Under the pieces are notes generated by a model. The model saw only the letters and a list, made by a program, of their open reading frames with translations. It was not told where the DNA came from and made no database searches. Below are positions 10,846 to 22,696 of a stretch of 64,000 bases of DNA, in pieces. The DNA is taken from the NCBI GenBank assembly GCA_001414485.1, contig LLEY01000026.1:310001-374000 (forward strand). Reading direction: 5' to 3'. Within the stretch, counting starts at the first letter, position 1; every line of letters begins with the position of its first letter. This stretch comes from Calycina herbarum (lineage: Eukaryota > Ascomycota > Leotiomycetes > Helotiales > Pezizellaceae). Made by a program: the position numbers and the translations under genes.

Positions 10846-13392
10846 ATGGCACAGACGAGCAAACCCAGGGCGGCATCGACAGATCAGAAGACATCGTGGT
10901 CATGGAAGAGGCTCTTTGGGAAGGACGACCAGAGCAATGCTCCACCAGCGGCCCCGGCGGACGATTCACAAAGACCTGGCATTGCTCGACGATTATCGAG
11001 AAAGGTAGTGCCAGGCTTACCTCGCTCCGGCACATTCAAGAGACAGCAGTCAGAGCTGCGGGATAGATTGGAACCCGTCATACCCAATCCCGATGAACGT
11101 CGTACGGTATCTGTGGATCGAAGACGAAACATATCCGGTCGAACCTCAACCAGTGTCATTGCCAACCCCCCTCCTCGGCTCAGTGCCCCTGAGCTATTAG
11201 AGACGCAAGAACCAAAGGAGACCATTGACGACCTATTGAAGGAGGGGAAAATTACAATTGAGACGGCACCTGAGGAGGACAATCAAGGATATGTGGATGT
11301 GGAAAAGGATGTTGAGAAAGAGCCCTCGGCCATTGATACACAATCCATCTCAACCGAGGCTTTCGACGAGATGATATTAGAAGAGCTCGAGAAGAGATGG
11401 ATTCTGAATCTAAGCATGCATTTCCGGGACAAGTCGAAGAGAGAAAAGTTCTTTGTCACATTTGCAGAAACCCCAACACATTGGCGGCGGGTAACGGTCT
11501 CGTTGGACTACAGAAATGCCCCGGAAGGTTCCTTGGAGGAAGAATTGCTCCGCACCAGATTCCAGAGGGACAAGAGTGCTCGTATCTACGAAGCTATCCG
11601 GGAATCGCTTGCAGACATTCAGTTTTACGAAACGGTCACCAATTTGAAGTTACAGACAGAAAACGAGCGTCTACATGTACATGTGGTGGAGGATGTTTCG
11701 GAAATCATTCAGTACCCCCCAGCCCGAGCCATTGCACACCTGAATTGTAGAAGGATCCGAGAGGATGAGCTCGTGTTCGACTCACATCTTTCAGGTTTCG
11801 TCTACAAGGTCCAGGTGGATGGGCAAGTGTTTATCAAAAAGGAAATTCCAGGACCAGATACCGTCGATGAGTTTTTATACGAAATTAACGCTCTACATCA
11901 ACTCGCTGACTCGCGCAGTGTAATTCAATTTGGAGGGGTTGTTCTTGACAATAAAGGCGAGTGTGTCAAAGGACTTCTAATCAGTTTCGCTGAGCAGGGT
12001 GCGCTGATTGATGTGATCTATGATGGAGAAGGGAACATTCCCTGGAGGAGAAGAGAGCGCTGGGCTAGGCAAATCGTGCAAGGCCTTGCGGAAATCCACG
12101 AGGCTGGCTTTGTCCAAGGAGACTTCACCCTTTCAAACATTGTCATTGATGATTATGATGAGGCCAAAATCATTGATATCAACAGACGTGGTTGCCCCGT
12201 CGGATGGGAGCCCCCAGAAGTTCGTGACCTCATTGACAGCAACCAGAGGATTTCAATGTATATTGGAGTCAAGTCTGATTTATTTCAACTCGGAATGGTC
12301 CTTTTTGCTCTGGCTACTCAGCATGACGAGCCCGAAACCCTGCGCCCTTTCGATTTGGGCAGCCTTCCTCAGGATATTCCTGATTATTTTCTAGATATCT
12401 GCCAGAGGTGTCTTGACGATGATCCCAGGCGCCGTTTACAAGCTTCAGCATTACTAAAATCGTTCCCAGAGATGGAAGATACCTACCATGAAGAGCCTCT
12501 ACGCGCAGTACCAATTGTGATTGATGCCCCCCATGTGGATGAAACGCAATTTTCAGGCTATCAAGGCAAATCCGGAATCCATAGCCCTCCATATAGCTCT
12601 TCAGGACTGGATAGGTCGATCAATGTTCATGATTATGCCGTAACGGACGTTTCAGATGAGCCCGATTACTACCCAAGAAGGGGAAGGTCTCCTCCAGCAC
12701 CTCATAGGACGGAGACTGCAGGAACGTCGATGCCATTTTCCGACGCCAGTATTCAGTACCTCCAGGATCGTGTTCCTATTCCCTATACCAGTGTTCTTTC
12801 TCCTGAGAATATTCCACTTCCAGACTCTAGCGACGGATCCGCCTACCAGAATACTCGAGATATCTCTGGTTCCAGTGAAGCTGTTGAAATAATGTCTGCC
12901 ATGGGCTCCAATGGCAATGGAACCAGTGGACAAGACGGCCAGGACTTCCAGGACTCGACACGCCTCAGTGCTGGATTCGATTTTGTGGATTTCGCTACTA
13001 AACCTCCAGCAATAAGCCCAGCGGATGTGATATCCCACATATCCCCCGATTCAAACCAACCAGAGACACAGCAAGAAAATTCCATGTTGGATATTAACAG
13101 AGCCCAATATACGGACGAGAAGTCTCTCATGAATGCCAGCGAACCCATCGAAGTCAACCTAATAGGTTCCCATGGTCCCCATCAAGGATTACAGCACTCA
13201 GACCAAGAAATGGTGGACCAATGGACCAAACCAGAAACAGAAGAATCGCGTTCAACAGTAGCGATTCCCGAGATATCAGAGAAAATATACCCCGCGGATT
13301 TAACAGGTGTTGGTGCTCATAATTCGAGTAGCCATTTTCAGATTCCGCCCGTGGCGAATTTAGATGACGATTTGACGACAGAAACGCATTAA
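10846..13392 (+). CDS. Divergent protein kinase-like protein
   Basis: One uninterrupted exon, 848 aa. The ATG at 10846 (CACAATGG) is the first Met in the frame. A Ser/Arg/Pro-rich N-terminus is followed by a region of about 100 residues of unknown fold (residues ~170-290) and a kinase-like domain at about 290-540. Seen: the beta3 lysine in VFIKKE (K331/K332), a helix-C glutamate (E346), a catalytic-loop equivalent GFVQGDFTLSNIVID with Asp426 and the Asn kept but the HRD His-Arg replaced, the metal-binding motif as Asp444-Ile-Asn instead of DFG, and a very short activation segment reaching WEPPEV (E458). Residues after ~545 are Ser/Pro/Asp-rich and probably disordered. I know this divergent kinase class from many ascomycetes. 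The Lys, Asp and Asn are retained, so weak activity is possible, but a scaffold role is equally open. Confidence 0.85.
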   Translation: MAQTSKPRAASTDQKTSWSWKRLFGKDDQSNAPPAAPADDSQRPGIARRLSRKVVPGLPRSGTFKRQQSELRDRLEPVIPNPDERRTVSVDRRRNISGRTSTSVIANPPPRLSAPELLETQEPKETIDDLLKEGKITIETAPEEDNQGYVDVEKDVEKEPSAIDTQSISTEAFDEMILEELEKRWILNLSMHFRDKSKREKFFVTFAETPTHWRRVTVSLDYRNAPEGSLEEELLRTRFQRDKSARIYEAIRESLADIQFYETVTNLKLQTENERLHVHVVEDVSEIIQYPPARAIAHLNCRRIREDELVFDSHLSGFVYKVQVDGQVFIKKEIPGPDTVDEFLYEINALHQLADSRSVIQFGGVVLDNKGECVKGLLISFAEQGALIDVIYDGEGNIPWRRRERWARQIVQGLAEIHEAGFVQGDFTLSNIVIDDYDEAKIIDINRRGCPVGWEPPEVRDLIDSNQRISMYIGVKSDLFQLGMVLFALATQHDEPETLRPFDLGSLPQDIPDYFLDICQRCLDDDPRRRLQASALLKSFPEMEDTYHEEPLRAVPIVIDAPHVDETQFSGYQGKSGIHSPPYSSSGLDRSINVHDYAVTDVSDEPDYYPRRGRSPPAPHRTETAGTSMPFSDASIQYLQDRVPIPYTSVLSPENIPLPDSSDGSAYQNTRDISGSSEAVEIMSAMGSNGNGTSGQDGQDFQDSTRLSAGFDFVDFATKPPAISPADVISHISPDSNQPETQQENSMLDINRAQYTDEKSLMNASEPIEVNLIGSHGPHQGLQHSDQEMVDQWTKPETEESRSTVAIPEISEKIYPADLTGVGAHNSSSHFQIPPVANLDDDLTTETH

Positions 13393-14641
13393 GATGCACA
13401 GGAACTTTTATAACGACAGCGACAGAATTGTTTTTTGATGATTTTTTCCCCCTTACGATTTCGTTTTTATATGTTTCTCTGTTTTCATGAGCACCTGGTG
13501 AATAATTAGGACTTGAGGTGGATGGTGTTCTTTTCCTTTTTTCTTCTCCAGATTTTGCACTTGGCTTGTTTACATTGCGAGACGGATAGTTTGGCAATGT
13601 GTATTAATATAGGTATGGTTTTTGGTATGCTCACTTGGCGACGAGTTTGAGCTACTATTTGGGTGGAGATGAAATAGGGATGGAATAGGAATACATGTCT
13701 ACTGCGGGATGGGTTGGTTTTCAACTGTACAGTACCGTCACCGTAGTAGTACTTAAGAAAAATGCAATTTGAGGATCTTGAAGAGAGTTTGCCTGCTGGT
13801 GTGTTGATAGACGAGGATTTTCCTTACGAAGTGGTATATATATGCGAGAAGAGTGGCATTCTGGGGTGAGAGAAGTTGAATACACGCAGCCCCTTCGAGG
13901 TTGTGCTGAGACTTGAACATAAAGGGTAATCTCCAACATGTATATGTAGTGAGTATGTTACGAACTGCTCCTTCCAAATTTGTCCTTCTCAGATGAGAAG
14001 TTGGTGCATCCAAAGGAATCAATCGATGCTTATTTCTGTCGCCAGCCGGACACTCTCCAGACACATATTTGAACCCCGCTTACTGTACTCAACTCATCGT
14101 CTTTCCTGCCACTCCGGTTTGCGGACCGTTCAATTTATAGCTGCATATTCGTTCATTGGACAATCTCTTGGCGAACGAACCTGACGAACCTGAAAGTCTG
14201 CCTTGGGTTATTCGTAGGCCTAGGCGTGCCTGCCCTGCCAGAACCTTGCCTTGAATAAGTAACCCTTGAAGCTTTTCCCCGCCTGAGCTGAGCCCAGGGC
14301 AGGTCCTCGTACTCGATCATGTTATGCGAGCCTTGTTTTCTGCACCACCAGGTCGCGCTTGCCTCGTCCTTCTACCTAATTCTTTTTTCCAAAATACCTT
14401 TGGTGGAGAGCTTGCCACATACCTGTGTTCCCGAGCACTCGACTCCATCGTGAACGGATACACAAACAAAACCCTCACTGCAAACCGATATCTTTCTTGT
14501 TTCGTCATCCGCCAAGCCTAGAAATTCCCAAGTGAGGGGCAGGCAGCAAGCAGCTCCTCTCGTTCGAGAAAGTGGACGGAACGGAAAACCCACGGACGTT
14601 TGTTAGGAAGTACTCGGAATTGCATCTACCCTTCCATCATA
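13393..14641. other. Intergenic region
   Basis: The kinase-like gene's 3' flank and the acetyltransferase promoter. No coding region, RNA gene or clear repeat was seen. Confidence 0.5.
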
Positions 14642-15687
14642 ATGCCCCGCGATCTCAATCTCGAGCAACCGCAACAACAGGAGGAGAGATCTACCACACC
14701 CGGTTCACCACCTACTCTGAGTGAGTCCCCGAATAGAATGTCGGGCCCTTCAAGCCCCGAGCCCGAACAACAGAGAGAGGGTTCGAGGAGTTTTACGATC
14801 ATTCCGCCCGATCAACAGTATCAGCCAACCGCGAATTTACATCCGCTTGTGAGGCCGCTTACTATTTCGGATTTGGAGAGTGTGGTTGCGCTGGAAGATA
14901 GTGCTTTTACGGATGAGGCGGATAGGGCTACGAGGGAGAAGGTATGTGGTTTATTTTGCTGGGGTTTGGTGGGGTCGGAAGTTGTTGAGGATATACTTTT
15001 TCGGAAGACCCAGAATACTAACAACCTTCAAGATAGAATACAGACTCTCTAAATGCGGTGAACTCTGTTCCGGTATCTTTACCACCGTCGTTCCCGGTTC
15101 TCAGCAACCCTTCACTTCATCCACCCTCTCATCTGCCTCACCCATCGAAACCTCTCGTTCCAACGGCGCGGTTTCAGTACTCTTGGGTCATGTAGTTGCG
15201 ACGAAGACTACTACTCCTGTCGCAACAGATGAATCTATGGACTACCCTAAGGATTGGAAGAACCCACATATGGCGAAGAGTGAGGTGGGACATATGGAGA
15301 TGGGGAGGACGATTGTGCTTCATAGTGTCGCTATTGCACCAGAATTCCAGGAGAGGGGATTGGGAGGGGTGTTGATGAAGGCTTATGTTAGTTCTATGGC
15401 AGGGAGCGGGGTTGCAGATCGGTTGGTTTTGATTTCTCATGATGTGAGTATCCATTCTCCCCGGAGAATTGAGGTTGTTATTAGGGGCACCTTACTAACT
15501 GAAATAGCACAAGGTTGGCTGGTACGAGAGACTTGGTTTTGTAAATAAAGGGAAGAGCAAGGTTACATTCGGGGGTGGTAACTGGATTGATATGGTAAAG
15601 AATCAATTATCTTTGAGAAAATTGTGGCTAATTAAGTGATAGGTTTATGAGCTGAAGAAGACGGAACCAAGAGCAAGATATGGTTGA
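14642..15687 (+). CDS. GNAT acetyltransferase, arylalkylamine/polyamine (PAA1/AANAT-like) type
   Basis: The model is join(14642..14941, 15033..15443, 15508..15594, 15643..15687), 280 aa. All introns are GT-AG and all junctions keep frame. Seen: a disordered Pro/Ser-rich N-terminus (~1-75), then a GNAT fold beginning VRPLTISDLESVVALEDSAF. The acetyl-CoA pyrophosphate loop Q206-ERGLGG fits Q/R-x-x-G-x-G/A. A LHSVAIAPEFQ strand precedes it, and the helix-strand end HKGWYERLGFVNKG is typical of AANAT-like enzymes. Known of the family: yeast Paa1 and its relatives acetylate polyamines and arylalkylamines with acetyl-CoA. The substrate here is inferred by resemblance only. An insertion of ~40 residues rich in Ser and Thr (around 115-150) sits inside the fold. 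Confidence 0.85.
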
Positions 15688-15838
15688 TAGGATATTATTT
15701 TATGATACCCCAAAGTTTATTATGAGCGTGGCATCTTTGGCAAGGCAGGTTTGACAGGACAAAGAAGTCAATGATGAAATTACGAAGGACGAATAGGTGG
15801 TGGTAGGTAGCAATTCCATAAATCGGGGTATCATACAT

Positions 15839-16558
15839 CTAATCACTAGCCCCAAACTTCTCTCTATACTCCAACATTTTCTTCAAGTCCTCCTCACCCC
15901 CCTCCTTTCCGCTCAACGCCGCAATAATATCATTCATTGTCAAAATGGCCAAAACCGGGATCCCGTACTCCTTTCTGATCTCCCCAATCGCACTTCTTCC
16001 CCCCTCATCCCCAGGTAAAGTCTCCATGCGATCCAAAGCCACAATAATACCCACCACGATGCCCCCCTCCTTTCGAATTTTATCAATCGCCTCCCTCTTC
16101 GCCGTCCCCGCCGTCACAACATCATCCACAATCAAGACCCTCTTCCCCTTCAACGGAGCCCCCACAATATTCCCTCCCTCCCCATGATCCTTGGCCTCCT
16201 TGCGATCGAAAGAATAACACAACTGTCCGTATTTCTCGGGTTGTAAATCGGCCAATTTGTCGACTGTAGCGGTGGCTAAGGGGATGCCTTTGTACGCGGG
16301 CCCGAAGAGGATCTCGAAGTCTATTGGGGTGGAGGATTGGGCGTTTTCGATGAGCAGGTGGGCGTAGGCGGTGGAGATTGCGCGGAGGAGGTCGGCGCGG
16401 TAGAAGTTTCCTGCGTTGAAGAAGTAAGGCGAGGTGCGGAGGGATTTTAGGGTGAAGGAGCCGAATTTTAGGATCCCGGCGGAGAGGGCGGTGTTGAGGA
16501 ATTCGGCTTTGTAGGGGGCGAGGGGGGTTGTTGTGGTCGCTGTGGTTGAGGAGGCCAT
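15839..16558 (-). CDS. ura5: Orotate phosphoribosyltransferase
   Basis: A single exon of 239 aa. The Met at 16558 was chosen because residues from there match the family start, while the upstream open frame is low complexity. It makes orotidine 5'-monophosphate from orotate and PRPP in de novo pyrimidine synthesis, in the cytosol. Seen: the N-terminal [18 protein letters not shown] segment, [11 protein letters not shown], the [13 protein letters not shown] loop that covers the active site, and the PRPP-binding signature [14 protein letters not shown] (about residues 140-152). All expected motifs are present and the length is normal. The gene is convergent with the acetyltransferase (stop to stop 151 bp) and divergent from NOG1. 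Confidence 0.97.
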   Translation of the reverse strand: MASSTTATTTTPLAPYKAEFLNTALSAGILKFGSFTLKSLRTSPYFFNAGNFYRADLLRAISTAYAHLLIENAQSSTPIDFEILFGPAYKGIPLATATVDKLADLQPEKYGQLCYSFDRKEAKDHGEGGNIVGAPLKGKRVLIVDDVVTAGTAKREAIDKIRKEGGIVVGIIVALDRMETLPGDEGGRSAIGEIRKEYGIPVLAILTMNDIIAALSGKEGGEEDLKKMLEYREKFGASD

Positions 16559-17388
16559 TTTTTTTGGACTTGGGAGTTTGCGGGGTGTTTTGTGTGTTTG
16601 GGTGATGGGTTGTGGATTGTGGGTTGTGGGTGGTAGTGGTAGTGGTACCTCAGGACAGACTTTTTGGGTCTGGGTTGAGTTTGAGAAGAGAAAGAGGTTG
16701 AAGGAGTGTGCGGGTTGAAAGAAAATGGGAGAGAAGTGGTTGAGAGTTGAAGGTTTGTTTGGGGGAAAATGAAAAATAGGTCTCGAGGAGGGGGAGGGGT
16801 CAATTGAGGCTGCCCCACGTTGGAACAACTTTTCTGCGGCGCCCCGGCATCCCACTAGATTTCGCTGATAAGAGAATGGGGAAATAAAGGCGGCACCAAG
16901 TATAAGTATCAATGCTTGTTGAGAGATTGTGTGTGGAGTTGTGAACTCTCTCGTCTTGTCGATTTAATTAAATAAATAAAAAGAAACCATAAACAAAGTC
17001 AGTCAGTAATTTAGAAAATTCATATGTTTTAAACTTGGATTTGTTCCAATGCAAATAGAGTAGTTGAGCATGCTGGGGTAAGATGACGGTGACGACTAAG
17101 TAGGTGGTTTTTCTAAATATTCATCCCAACTCTCTTCAAACAATTTATTTATCCCAAAAGTCTCGAACAATGGTTTTGATCATTATAAACAATTTTGGAG
17201 AATGAAGTCTCTTCAAGCTGGGACAACGACAACTTTTTAGTGCCGCCCTCTACGTCCTGGACCCCTGTCGCACTATCTTAGCACCTTTTCAATCTTGGCA
17301 CAGAAATTTTGCCGCAGCATCTCTTTTTCGCAAAACTAGTCGAGTACAACACCAATATCTCAACACACACGCAACAACGTCGCCCACC
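16559..17388. promoter_or_regulatory. Divergent promoter region of ura5 and NOG1
   Basis: An 830-bp spacer between two divergent start codons. Next to ura5 it holds a GT-rich tract (about 16600-16650: GGGTTGTGGATTGTGGGTTG), similar in flavour to the minisatellite at 1585. The part at 17030-17200 is AT-rich and contains TTTATCCCAAAAGTCTCGAA, resembling degenerate repeats at 42605-42755. No specific factor site is claimed. Confidence 0.45.
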
Positions 17389-19724
17389 ATGAAACTCACC
17401 TGGAAGGACATCCGGCCGGTACCTACCAGCCAAGAATTCTTAGATATCGGCAAGTAGTTTTTTCTGCTCGCTTCAGACGGCCTTTCGCCCTCCAAAAAGG
17501 CCCAATTCCTCGAGAACCTCCTTCGTCCTCTTCTTCACATACCCCCCACACCCCCTTCTTTCGTGGGATCATCTGCCTTCTCTCAGAGACTCTATGCACA
17601 TATGCCAGATCAGTTCTCTTCTATTCGAGCCTTTTCAACAATTTCAACCGCTCAAAAACACTCAAATCTACTCGAGCACCGCTAACTTTTTATTTTTAGT
17701 GCTCAGCAGAACGCAAAGAAGGCTTCCAACACAGATTCGGGCAGGCTTTCAAATCTCTCGAATCAGAAGTAGGAATAAAGATATTCCGCTATTGTATATT
17801 GCTGACATTTGCCATCAGATTTCTATACTCGAAAAGTCAAGTTCACAGCAGAGACCTTCGGCGAGAAGCTTTCCCTCATCCTCGATGGATTTCCACGGCT
17901 TCAGGACATCCATCCATTCCACAAGGACTTGCTAAATACCCTCTACGATGCGGACCATTTCCGAATTGCGTTGGGACAATTGTCGACTGCGAAGCATTTG
18001 ATCGAAATTGTGTCGAGAGATTACGTTCGCCTCCTCAAATACGCACAATCCCTGTTCCAGTGCAAACAACTTAAGCGGGCAGCTTTGGGACGAATGGCGA
18101 CGATCTGCCGAAGACTCAAAGATCCTCTTCTGTATCTTGATCAAGTTCGTCAACATTTGGGTCGTCTGCCAAGTATCGATCCTAACACCAGAACCCTACT
18201 TATCTGCGGATATCCTAACGTGGGAAAATCGAGCTTCTTGAAGAGCGTTACCAGAGCGGATGTTGATGTTCAACCATATGCTTTCACGACAAAGAGTTTG
18301 TTCGTGGGACATTTCGATTATAAGTACTTGAGATTTCAAGCCATTGACACACCTGGTATACTGGATCATCCTTTGGAGGAGATGAACACCATTGAAATGC
18401 AGTCGATTACCGCCATTGCACATTTGAGATCGGCAATTCTATATTTCATGGATCTTTCCGAGCAGTGTGGATATACGGTTCAAGCACAAATGCAACTTTT
18501 CCAAAGCATCAAGCCTTTGTTCGCTAACAAGCTTGTTTTTATTGTTATCAACAAGATTGATGTTACCCGACCGGAGGATTTGGATGAGGAGACACAGGCT
18601 GCGCTTCAAGCTTTGTTGAAACCAGGAGATGTTGAGATGCTTCAACTTTCATGTACTACCGAGGAGGGTGTTCAAGAGGTCAAGAACGCAGCTTGTGAGC
18701 GTTTAATCGCCGACAGAGTTGCTCAAAAGCTCAAGTCTGGCACAAACAGCAGTGGAACCGTTGGCGGAAGACTTGGAGATGTCTTGAACAGAATTCACGT
18801 TGCCCGACCAATGGATGGTGTAGTCCGCGAATCATTCATTCCAGAAGCCGTCAAGAACCTGAAGAGATACGACAAAAACGACCCCGAACGCCGAAAACTC
18901 GCCCGAGACATGGAGGAGGAGAATGGTGGTGCTGGTGTTTTCAATGTTGACTTGAAAGATAAATACCTTCTCGCAAACGATGAGTGGAAGCACGACAAGA
19001 TTCCAGAAATCTTTGATGGAAAGAACATTGCCGATTTCGTTGACCCTGATATCGAGGCTAAGCTCCAGGCTTTGGAAGATGAGGAGGAGAAACTCGAGGC
19101 GGAAGGATATTACGACTCTGATGAATCGATAGAAGATGTTGAGGATGCCGATGTCCGCATGAAGGCCGAATTAATCCGCGAGAAGCAAACACTCATTCGC
19201 AACGAGGCCAAGATGAAGAAGTCTCTCAAGAATCGTGCCATAATCCCCCGATCCGCTACACGCAAGAAGCTTTCCGAAATGGACGATCACCTCGATTCTC
19301 TTGGTCACGACACAACTTCAATCACCGCACGAGCACGATCACAATCTCGTGGACGTACCCCACTCCGAAGCCGCACTGGTACAGAGGATGTTATGGATGT
19401 TGATGATCCTGAGTATGAAGCCAAGATGCGATCAAAGAGCAGAGCCAGAAGTCAGAGCAATAGACGTGATGACGGTGTTACTAATGAAGTTGCGAGAACC
19501 AAGGCAGAGAGAGCGCAGAAACTAGGACAGAGAAAGATGAATAGGATGGCTAGACAGGGAGAGGCTGATAGACATATTGCTGGAGCCATGCCTAAACATT
19601 TGGTAAGTTTCTTGTTTTTTTACTTTCTCAATCCCCCCCCCCCCTTTTTTTTTTTTGAATATATGACTAATGATTACTCTAGTTCTCCGGAAAGCGTGGT
19701 ATGGGCAAGACGAACAGTCGTTAA
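17389..19724 (+). CDS. nog1: Nucleolar GTP-binding protein 1
   Basis: The model is join(17389..17449, 17700..17768, 17819..19602, 19683..19724), 651 aa, the family's usual length. Nog1 is an essential GTPase of pre-60S ribosome assembly in the nucleolus and nucleus. Seen: the family start [19 protein letters not shown], a helical NOG1 N-domain, G1 GYPNVGKSS (174-182), G3 DTPG (220-223), G4 NKID (288-291), an acidic/basic C-terminal half, and the end [12 protein letters not shown]. The first intron (250 nt) uses a GC donor (GCAAGT at 17450) with a normal TAG acceptor. The GC reading is required: exon 1 otherwise runs into a TAG. The last intron carries a run of 12 C then 12 T (19633-19656). 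The identity is certain from motif order. Confidence 0.97.
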
Positions 19725-22696
19725 GATTATTTCGTGGAATCTGGTCTGGTCTCTGGTCTGTTTTGTTTCTTCATTGCATACAAGTGGTTCACTTGGTCGG
19801 TGGCGTTTTCATGGAGTTTTTTCCCTGATCAGGAGGGCTACCTATTTCTGAATCCTGGCTATGTTGCTTCGTGTGTGATGATCATTAGGGTTATGAAATG
19901 GAAAGGAGTGTAGCGGAGTAACAAAAATGGAAATATTTTGACAGAAAGAAAAGCTAGATTGACTGAAAGAACTTATGAATTGACGATGGTTTGGCTACTA
20001 GTGAGATGGGGGTTGGTCGATGGAAATAGCAGTACACCTGAACTATCAGTAGGTAACCTACGAATAGCACTACTCTCGTCTCCAAGAATATAAGCTATCG
20101 GTAGGTGACCTACCGATAGGTGACCTACCGATAGCACACCATCCAAATTGTTCATTCGCATTCGGAGACAACTTGTGAAATATCACACACGAATTGGGGA
20201 GTTTCTCAGTTCTGCCATATGAGAGGTGTGGGGTTTTCTAATGAGTTTTCATAAAAATAAAAAAAATTAGACGTTTTTATTCTCAGAAAGAGAAGTCTGA
20301 AAATCGCAATTGCGAGGTATGTGTGTGATTCTTTGAATTTCGGTATATACAGTAAATAGTTGGTCTCGTTGATTGATTCTCTCTTCTTGGGTTGTTTGCC
20401 TCTTGCCCAGGACTGGGCTTGGAGGGCAGCAGTGGAATCATTTCTGTGCTCAGCTTTTGGGCCATTTGGTTCTCAGTCTTTCAGAACGAGGAAGGCACGA
20501 AGTGGGAATTTTCTTGCACGGGAGAAAATTAACGCTTGAGAGGGAGGAATTAGAGTTCTCTAGAGAGAGGAGAGAGGGAAGGTACTGTACGATGTGGGTC
20601 GGATTGTTTTCATGAGTAGGACGAAGCCGAAGCCTACCCGTGAGGGACAACAGGGAAGGCACGACCAGTGGGCCCTCGTGTGAATCGACTCTGAAGAGTG
20701 AGGAAGGAGCGTCGGGGCCTGGGTGGAGCTGGGTTGCTCAGACGAGCAGTTCCTGTTGAGAGGGCTGGAGCGACTTTGGTGTTGGCCCACCCTGACTGAC
20801 CGAGAGCGGGTTAGCTCCGAGTATAAACCTCCCCCTTCGGAATCAAGAATTTTTCCTTTCTCGAAGACAAATTTCTGAAATGGAAAGTTCACGACGCTTG
20901 GAGATGTGGATTTTGACTCGGGGGGTCGAGTCTCCTCGGCTCCGTCTCTTCTCTTGTGTGGAAAGCTTTCTCGAACACATGTGTCATTGGGCTTGTGACA
21001 CCCAGGGATTGGTGCGTTCGTCGAAATGGGGGATGGGGGTTGTGGCTGTAAAGACAATGTTCTGCCTTGATTAGAGTGGTGGGACTCGAAAGAGTGAGGA
21101 AGGGTCTTGTCAAATTTCAAGTCTTGGCTGAGGTAACAGATAATCGACAATCATAGATATAAACAGAACAAGCCGGGGCGCTTCCCTTGCTCATTCTATC
21201 TTTGTAATATGGTTGGGGATAGTTGTCAGAGGTTAAGAGTCGGGTGTTGTGTTTTGGGTGTTGGGTATGTTGAGGTGGTGGGGAAAGGAAGAGTGGCGGT
21301 CCTTACTCCGCGTATACCTACTTCGATTGTGCGAAATAGTCTAGGGCAATGAGAAGTCATGTTCGAGCACATTTAGAAGAATCAAGAAATCACCTTTCTC
21401 ATTCTTCCAAACCTCTTGAACAATACTTTCAACTATCCTAGGCAGTTTGGCACAATCGAAGTAAAATAAAGACCAGATCACTTCCTTCTCCAAAAGTGTA
21501 ATCAAGATACGACTCTTGAGGCATGTAATGGAGGAATTTTGGGAAGTCAAGATATAGAAAAGACTTCAATCCAGAAAATGTCTACGCTTTGCTTTGCATC
21601 CGAGGTGTTCGTATAGCTCGGGTTACTTTCTGCCACCCTTCGATGAGTAAAACTGGATGGATTGACGTCTGGAGCGAGATTGAGGATTTTTGTGCTGCCT
21701 GGTATTGGAATAAGTGCTTGAGACAACCTTGTTCGTCTCACAAGCAAGGGAGATGAGAGCGGCAAAAAGCCCCGCGCGTATCACTCCACGATTGCCACGT
21801 TTCTTGGTAAGCTCTATTTACAGAATACCATGGCTTACTTAATTTTGAAGCTGAAAGGGAATCTTCTATTTGGTGTCCTCGTGTTCTTCTTTTCTACAAT
21901 GTTGTTGGTTCTAGCTCGCTTGCATTCCAAGTGGCTTCGCTTAGGAAACGAGGCTTCTCTCCAGGGACTTCAGCTGAAAACAAAGTCACGACCTTGACCT
22001 TGTACGGAAGCCTCGTTGTGAGAACTCATCCTGAAACAGTATTTACTTCTTGTTTTTTGTTTTTTATTTTTGTTGGTGATGGGATGATGGGATGATATGG
22101 TGTGAGAGGCGTTAGTCGGTGTGGTGTGTCATTAAGGGGTTTTTTCGTGACAGTCCCGAACTCGTACACCTGGACTGATGATCGTAGGTATGGGCGTGTT
22201 GGATTTTGAAACTCTATTGCCGTAATGGTGATTATGCATGCTACGGTAGCACAAACATACCCTCTGTTTGTTGCTGGGAACTGTGGACACTTCAGCTTAT
22301 CACAAGGGAATCTAAATACGGCAGGGGTTGTGTTAATTTCAGATGTCTGAGCCAGAATTGTTAGTACAAGGGTATGAAAGACAAGTGTTTTAGATTTTAG
22401 AAACAACTTTTAGGTCATTCAACTTATTTTTAGGTTATAAATCCACTCTTATACTTCATTTCCTATTCAACTAAATTGAGAGAGCTATAGACGAACACTA
22501 GCTATATGATGAGAGAGATATTAGTATAAATATATCTAAATCTAGGAATCTTACCAATTAATTATAGAAAGAATGTACCGCGGATAGCCTTCTAATGAGA
22601 AAAAAAGAAATGAATTCCTTTGAGCTAAATTGCCTATGAACGAAGAACGAGGCTAGGTATAGTCTTTATATCTGTACTTGAATAGAACAGAGCTTT
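19725..22696. other. Gene-poor region downstream of NOG1
   Basis: About 3 kb without a supported gene apart from the palindromes listed separately. Open frames (for example 20560-21150 minus) lack domains, convincing codon pattern or splice partners. The sequence turns AT-rich after about 22400. Confidence 0.5.
20043..20134. repeat. Cluster of GGTGACC/GGTAACC palindromes
   Basis: A 25-bp near-perfect palindrome (12-bp arms CTATCGGTAGGT with one centre base) spans 20095-20119. Its right 15 bp (GTGACCTACCGATAG) is repeated directly at 20120-20134. A related imperfect palindrome, CTATCAGTAGGTAACCTACGAATAG, is at 20043-20067. They lie about 320 bp past the NOG1 stop. Confidence 0.93.

Noticed and set aside
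20560..21150. 196-codon minus frame downstream of NOG1
   Set aside because: Ser/Pro/His-rich without domain or family resemblance. Overlaps other frames on the opposite strand.
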